From assembly GCA_002314935.1 (NCBI GenBank), contig DCHW01000039.1, positions 1 through 8,709 on the forward strand: a stretch of DNA of 8,709 bases. Direction: 5' to 3'. How positions within the stretch are numbered: the stretch's first letter is position 1; each line of letters begins with the position of its first letter. Under the pieces are notes generated by a model. It saw only the letters and a list, made by a program, of their open reading frames with translations, made no database searches and was not told where the DNA came from. The DNA comes from Clostridiales bacterium UBA1742. Lineage in GTDB: Bacteria > Bacillota > Clostridia > TANB77 > CAG-508. Made by a program: the position numbers and the translations under genes. Positions 5,618 through 8,709 of the stretch are shown here, one piece after another.

Positions 5618-7261
5618 TTATTCATCTCCAGTAGGATTTTGAATTGAGTAACCGATGTTTGTTAAATGGTCAGCAACTCTTTCAATTTCTGTTATGATAG
5701 AAGAAACATATGGAGTTAATTCGTCACTGACTTCTTTAGCTGTAATTCTTTTATAGTGATTCGTATAATAGATTTTTTTAAAGTCATCCGTGTGATCTTC
5801 TAATTTATGTAATTCAGTTAAATTATCTGGATTAGAATCTTCAAAAACTTGTTTTGCTATGCCAAACATTTTATTAATGATTGAATTCATTAAAATAAAT
5901 TCATCTTTTGTTATTTGAGGGAATTCAATTCCATCATTTTTCATTTCCTTAGCCATTTCAAAAAAGTTATATGCATGGTCACCAATACGTTCAATATCAT
6001 TAATAACATGAAAATAGGAACCTGCTACTCTTTCCTCATCAGATGGTAACTTATTGGATAAGGCAATTAAGAACGTAGTAATTCGTATATTTAAATAGTC
6101 AATTGTATTTTCAATTTCTTCTATTTGATTATCATCTACTTTATCTAGATTGATTAATTTGTGGAAAGCATAATCATAATTGATTTCTGCTAATTCATAC
6201 ATATTGATAATTTCTTTTTTTACTTGCATCATAGCAATAAAAGGGGTTTTTAATAATTTATCATCAATATACTTAATTGATTTTTCCATTTTATCTGTCT
6301 CTTTATCTTTAATTAATTTAGATACTAAATTAATTAATGGTTTTAAGAATGGTATTAATAATGGCATAAATATTACATTATATAGTACTGTAAACATTGC
6401 AATTGGAAATTCATCACTTCCGTTTACCGCAAAAATATGTAAAAAGCTGGTAATTGAATCTTCAAATATTAATAAAATAATTAACATTATAACTGAAGTA
6501 ATTGTTCTCATTAGAAAAGCTGTAACAGCAGTTCTTTTACCATTGACATTTCCACCTAAACAAGAAAGAAGTGTTGTTGCAACAGTGCCTAGTGTTGCTC
6601 CTAGTGCAATATACAATGCACTACCTAAACCGAGTGCACCACCACCTACCATTGCTATTACAATAGAAGTAACTGCACTACTAGATTGAATAATTGCTGT
6701 GATGAGAACACCTAAAATAAATAGAATAGCTCCATAATTAATATTTGAAAATATTGTTTGGCATCCTTGTGTAATATCAGGGTTTTTAAAAGCATCTTTC
6801 ATTACTGCAAGACCAAAGAATAACATTCCAAGTCCAAGTAAAATTTCACCAATATTATTTATCTTTTCACCTTTAAGAAATATGAGTATTGTTCCTATAA
6901 ATGAAAATAGAAGTAAATATAATGATATAGATAAAGATGAGAAAGAAGCAAGAATACCGGTTACTGTTGTACCAATATAACCACCTAACATAATAGATAG
7001 ACCTTGATAAATAGTCATAACACCGGCATTGATAAAACCGATAACCATTGTGCTTGTGGCATCACTAGATTGGATAACCGCTGTAACAGATGTACCAATT
7101 CCTAAACTTACAAGAGGACTATCTTGTGTCTTTTTAAAGAAGTTTTTTAATCCTTTTCCAGCTATTTTCTTTAATCCGTTTCCCATTAACCTCATACCTA
7201 ATAATAAAATGGATATACCAGTTAATAGATAAATAATTGCTTTAATTAAATCGTTGTTCAT
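5618..7261 (-). CDS. Na+/phosphate cotransporter family protein with C-terminal PhoU-like domain
   Basis: This 547-aa protein has the usual length and two-part build of bacterial Na/Pi cotransporters (YjbB/NptA type). Residues 1-312 hold about nine hydrophobic segments and the inverted pair of Na_Pi_cotrans repeats. Their signatures are VTAVIQSSDATS (59-70) and ITAIIQSSSAVTS (187-199), followed by IGTTVTG (96-102) and LGTVATT (224-230). The QSS loops form the sodium and phosphate site in this family. Residues 340-540 are a PhoU-like helical domain with two metal-binding-type motifs, NDIERIGDHAYNF (421-433) and EIERVADHLTNIG (525-537). The expected role is sodium-driven phosphate movement across the inner membrane, with the PhoU part probably regulatory. 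In the first QSS loop the usual Ser or Ala is Asp67. The start is supported by AAGGAGA (7271-7277). It is a single gene with no pst or pho genes nearby. Confidence 0.93.
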   Translation of the reverse strand: MNNDLIKAIIYLLTGISILLLGMRLMGNGLKKIAGKGLKNFFKKTQDSPLVSLGIGTSVTAVIQSSDATSTMVIGFINAGVMTIYQGLSIMLGGYIGTTVTGILASFSSLSISLYLLLFSFIGTILIFLKGEKINNIGEILLGLGMLFFGLAVMKDAFKNPDITQGCQTIFSNINYGAILFILGVLITAIIQSSSAVTSIVIAMVGGGALGLGSALYIALGATLGTVATTLLSCLGGNVNGKRTAVTAFLMRTITSVIMLIILLIFEDSITSFLHIFAVNGSDEFPIAMFTVLYNVIFMPLLIPFLKPLINLVSKLIKDKETDKMEKSIKYIDDKLLKTPFIAMMQVKKEIINMYELAEINYDYAFHKLINLDKVDDNQIEEIENTIDYLNIRITTFLIALSNKLPSDEERVAGSYFHVINDIERIGDHAYNFFEMAKEMKNDGIEFPQITKDEFILMNSIINKMFGIAKQVFEDSNPDNLTELHKLEDHTDDFKKIYYTNHYKRITAKEVSDELTPYVSSIITEIERVADHLTNIGYSIQNPTGDE

Positions 7262-7293
7262 ATTATTTATTCTCCTTATTTCAATTGTACTAT

Positions 7294-7299
7294 ATTATA
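7294..7299 (-). promoter_or_regulatory. -10 box of the Na/Pi cotransporter gene
   Basis: There is a perfect TATAAT on the minus strand, 17 bp upstream of the AAGGAGA ribosome binding site. No good -35 is visible at 16-18 bp. The inverted repeat at 7325-7343 lies just upstream. Confidence 0.5.
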
Positions 7300-7324
7300 A
7301 TGTAAACATAAAGTAATAATCTTA

Positions 7325-7343
7325 AATGTATTAGGAATACATT
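7325..7343 (-). promoter_or_regulatory. Short inverted repeat between regulator and Na/Pi genes (operator or weak terminator)
   Basis: AATGTATT (7325-7332) and AATACATT (7336-7343) are perfect 8-bp arms around a 3-nt centre. The repeat lies 8 nt past the stop of the regulator gene and about 26 bp upstream of the Na/Pi -10. Read from the minus strand it is followed only by a broken T-rich run, so as a terminator it would be weak. As a protein site it would lie at or just upstream of the -35 region. Confidence 0.35.
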
Positions 7344-7351
7344 GATAAAAA

Positions 7352-8530
7352 TTATTGTTCTTTAAATTTTTCAAATTGTTTTTTTGCATAAGCTATTAAA
7401 TCTTTACGTGTTTCTGAATTTGTAATTTTCATTAAATCATCAATCTTTGATTTAATGATTTCATCTGATAAATTTTTAATTGATGAGATTTCTTTATTGG
7501 ATTTATTACGTGCAATTAAAATCATGATGTCAAAAAGATCAATAGGAATATTATCAAGAGTTGTTCCACCGTTATAAGCTTTAGAAATGATACGCCAACT
7601 TAATACGCTTGAATTGGTTAATTTTTTAATTTCTTTTAATAAAGGTGCATTAATTCGATATACGTAATTATCAATCATCGAAGATAACATTGCATAGAAT
7701 TTAGAAAAATAATTATTCCAGTTATTTTTTATACATACATCACAAACAGTTTTTATAAGCTTAGTACATTCATTTTTATTTCCATCTTTTAAATAGATAA
7801 AAGCGAGTAAGAAATCAAACATTATATTTAATGGCTCTATTTTATTAATGTAAGAAGATTTATTTAAAGTAGAAAGTATGCCAACAGTTTGTTTAGAAAG
7901 TGGCATCATATTGATGATATTACTAAGAGTCATAATATACTGATAATATGCTAATGATTGATAAGATAATTCATCAATATTAATTTCGGGCAAATGTTTA
8001 GAATCCCAAGATAAATGATATATTAATCCAGCATATATAAGTTTATAATCTTCTTTATTATAAATCGCATTATCAATTAGTTTATTAAGAATTTGGATTG
8101 TAGAATTAAACTCACCTGCTAATTGTAATAACATTGTATTATAAGCAATTGTAACATAAGCACCAAATTTTACATGTAATTCCATTGTAGAATTAATTAT
8201 TTGTTGACACAAAATGAGGCTATCTTCATATTTTGCTTCTAAATATAAAATTTGTGCATATCTAAGATTATCTTCCTCATCTGTTAAAACATTCGTTGAT
8301 GAATATAAGTCAGAAAATATAAATAATGGGAAACGATAATTTTCTATAAGTTTATTATGCTTACCTTTCTTAGTTCTACCATCAATAGGTTTTGTTGCAT
8401 TGAAAGGAATAAGCCACATTTTCCCTACTTGCTTTGCACCAGATATCTTTCCCATGCTACATAGATTTTGAATAGCTCTAGTTGAAATGCCCCATTGCTC
8501 AGAACATTGTTTAGGTGTTATATATTCCAT
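7352..8530 (-). CDS. Transcriptional regulator with N-terminal excisionase/MerR-like HTH and C-terminal LuxR-like HTH
   Basis: I place the start at the ATG at 8528-8530 (392 aa) because it has AAGGAG directly upstream (8537-8542). The Met 21 codons earlier has no ribosome binding site, and the extra residues look like translated promoter DNA. Residues 1-45 are a MerR/excisionase-type winged HTH (ITPKQCSEQWGISTRAIQNL, then a VGKMWLIP wing), followed by a PIDGRTKKGK linker. Residues 85-320 are an all-helical middle with TPR-like pairs, for example AQILYLEAKYEDSLILCQQI. Residues 332-385 resemble a LuxR/GerE HTH (ILIARNKSNKEISS, then K-x-x-DDLMKITNSETRKDLI), though the canonical TVK is replaced by IIK. 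This architecture is common in gut Firmicutes as a local regulator. It is divergent from the gene at 8665, which is its most likely target (inference). No strong terminator follows. Confidence 0.85.
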   Translation of the reverse strand: MEYITPKQCSEQWGISTRAIQNLCSMGKISGAKQVGKMWLIPFNATKPIDGRTKKGKHNKLIENYRFPLFIFSDLYSSTNVLTDEEDNLRYAQILYLEAKYEDSLILCQQIINSTMELHVKFGAYVTIAYNTMLLQLAGEFNSTIQILNKLIDNAIYNKEDYKLIYAGLIYHLSWDSKHLPEINIDELSYQSLAYYQYIMTLSNIINMMPLSKQTVGILSTLNKSSYINKIEPLNIMFDFLLAFIYLKDGNKNECTKLIKTVCDVCIKNNWNNYFSKFYAMLSSMIDNYVYRINAPLLKEIKKLTNSSVLSWRIISKAYNGGTTLDNIPIDLFDIMILIARNKSNKEISSIKNLSDEIIKSKIDDLMKITNSETRKDLIAYAKKQFEKFKEQ

Positions 8531-8552
8531 AAAAATCTCCTTTATTATAATT

Positions 8553-8581
8553 ATTTTATAATATATAAAAAAATAATTCAA
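8553..8581 (-). promoter_or_regulatory. Promoter of the HTH regulator gene
   Basis: On the minus strand, TTGAAT (8576-8581) and TAAAAT (8553-8558) are separated by 17 bp. Transcription would begin near 8546, about 16 nt before the chosen ATG. The longer reading frame's Met codon (8591-8593) would then lie upstream of the transcript, which supports the later start. Confidence 0.5.
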
Positions 8582-8607
8582 TATATTTCGCATTAACGAA
8601 TGATATT
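8580..8607. promoter_or_regulatory. Imperfect dyad between divergent promoters, candidate operator
   Basis: AATATATTTCG (8580-8590) and CGAATGATATT (8597-8607) are complementary at 9 of 11 positions around the centre CATTAA. The site touches the -35 of the regulator gene on one side and the expected -35 of the divergent gene on the other, so one bound protein could control both. The high AT content weakens the argument, but the TTCG/CGAA core is distinctive. Confidence 0.4.
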
Positions 8608-8619
8608 AATGAAATATTA

Positions 8620-8628
8620 TGTTATAAT
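8620..8628 (+). promoter_or_regulatory. Extended -10 promoter of the truncated right-hand gene
   Basis: TGTTATAAT has a perfect -10 (8623-8628) with upstream TG, the same form seen before the LRR lipoprotein gene. The expected -35 (ATGATA, about 8600-8605) is poor and overlaps the dyad at 8580-8607. The AAAGGAG ribosome binding site is at 8651-8657. Confidence 0.55.
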
Positions 8629-8664
8629 CTTATAGTAATATTTAGTAATAAAAGGAGAAGAATT

Positions 8665-8709
8665 ATGTTTAGTAAAAAATTATTATCAAAAATTTTAACA
8701 ATTGGATTA
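8665..8709 (+). CDS. 5' end of an unidentified gene (truncated by window edge)
   Basis: The ATG at 8665 follows a strong AAAGGAG (8651-8657) and the extended -10 at 8620-8628, so this is a genuine start. Only 15 residues are visible (MFSKKLLSKILTIGL). Two early lysines followed by a hydrophobic run look like the start of a signal peptide or membrane anchor, but that is too little to name a product. It is divergent from the HTH regulator gene and is its probable target. Confidence 0.7.
   Translation, partial: MFSKKLLSKILTIGL

Noticed and set aside
6180..6689. 169-codon open frame on the + strand
   Set aside because: It lies wholly antisense within the Na/Pi transporter gene, has no ribosome binding site, and its hydrophobic Ile/Ser-rich translation mirrors the transmembrane codons of the real gene.
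7029..7232. 67-codon open frame on the + strand
   Set aside because: It is antisense to the N-terminal membrane segments of the Na/Pi transporter, with no ribosome binding site or promoter.
8531..8593. Upstream Met extending the regulator by 21 residues
   Set aside because: No ribosome binding site precedes it, the extension overlaps the likely promoter and -35 box, and the downstream ATG has AAGGAG at the right spacing.

Overview
The DNA is very AT-rich. Every tryptophan I checked in the reading frames is TGG, and the long frames all close on TAA, so nothing suggests TGA recoding. Ribosome binding sites are strong AGGAG types and -10 boxes are TATAAT, often with an upstream TG. A BspA-type leucine-rich-repeat lipoprotein, a Na/Pi transporter with a PhoU tail, and an excisionase-HTH/LuxR-HTH regulator together point to a low-GC Firmicutes (Bacilli or Erysipelotrichia-like, possibly an RF39-type gut bacterium). 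This placement is inferred from composition and gene style; there is no rRNA or marker gene here to confirm it.

Layout from left to right: (1) the 3' end of an unidentified charged protein (to 227, +). (2) A hairpin terminator shared with a convergent CrtO-like membrane protein (248-802, -). (3) A divergent promoter region, then a 448-aa lipoprotein made of about 15 BspA-type LRRs (935-2281, +), closed by a strong terminator. (4) A 245-bp gap with a 28-bp near-perfect palindrome just upstream of a TATAAT box, then a 1002-aa Lys/Glu/Asn-rich protein of unknown family with coiled-coil and hexapeptide-repeat regions (2527-5535, +). (5) An 18-bp-stem bidirectional terminator shared with a convergent Na/Pi cotransporter (5618-7261, -). 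(6) A transcriptional regulator with an HTH at each end (7352-8530, -). (7) A divergent intergenic region with an imperfect dyad, then the first 15 codons of a gene leaving the window (8665 onward, +).

The complete genes all look like single-gene transcription units with their own promoters, and three of the gene ends carry convincing intrinsic terminators. I see no operon, no RNA gene, no mobile element and no CRISPR array. No gap exceeds 300 bp. No shared pathway is evident. The common theme is the cell envelope (lipoprotein, membrane acyltransferase-like protein, phosphate uptake) plus local regulation. The least explained parts are the 1002-aa protein with its palindromic upstream site, and the regulator with the dyad between its promoter and that of the divergent gene.
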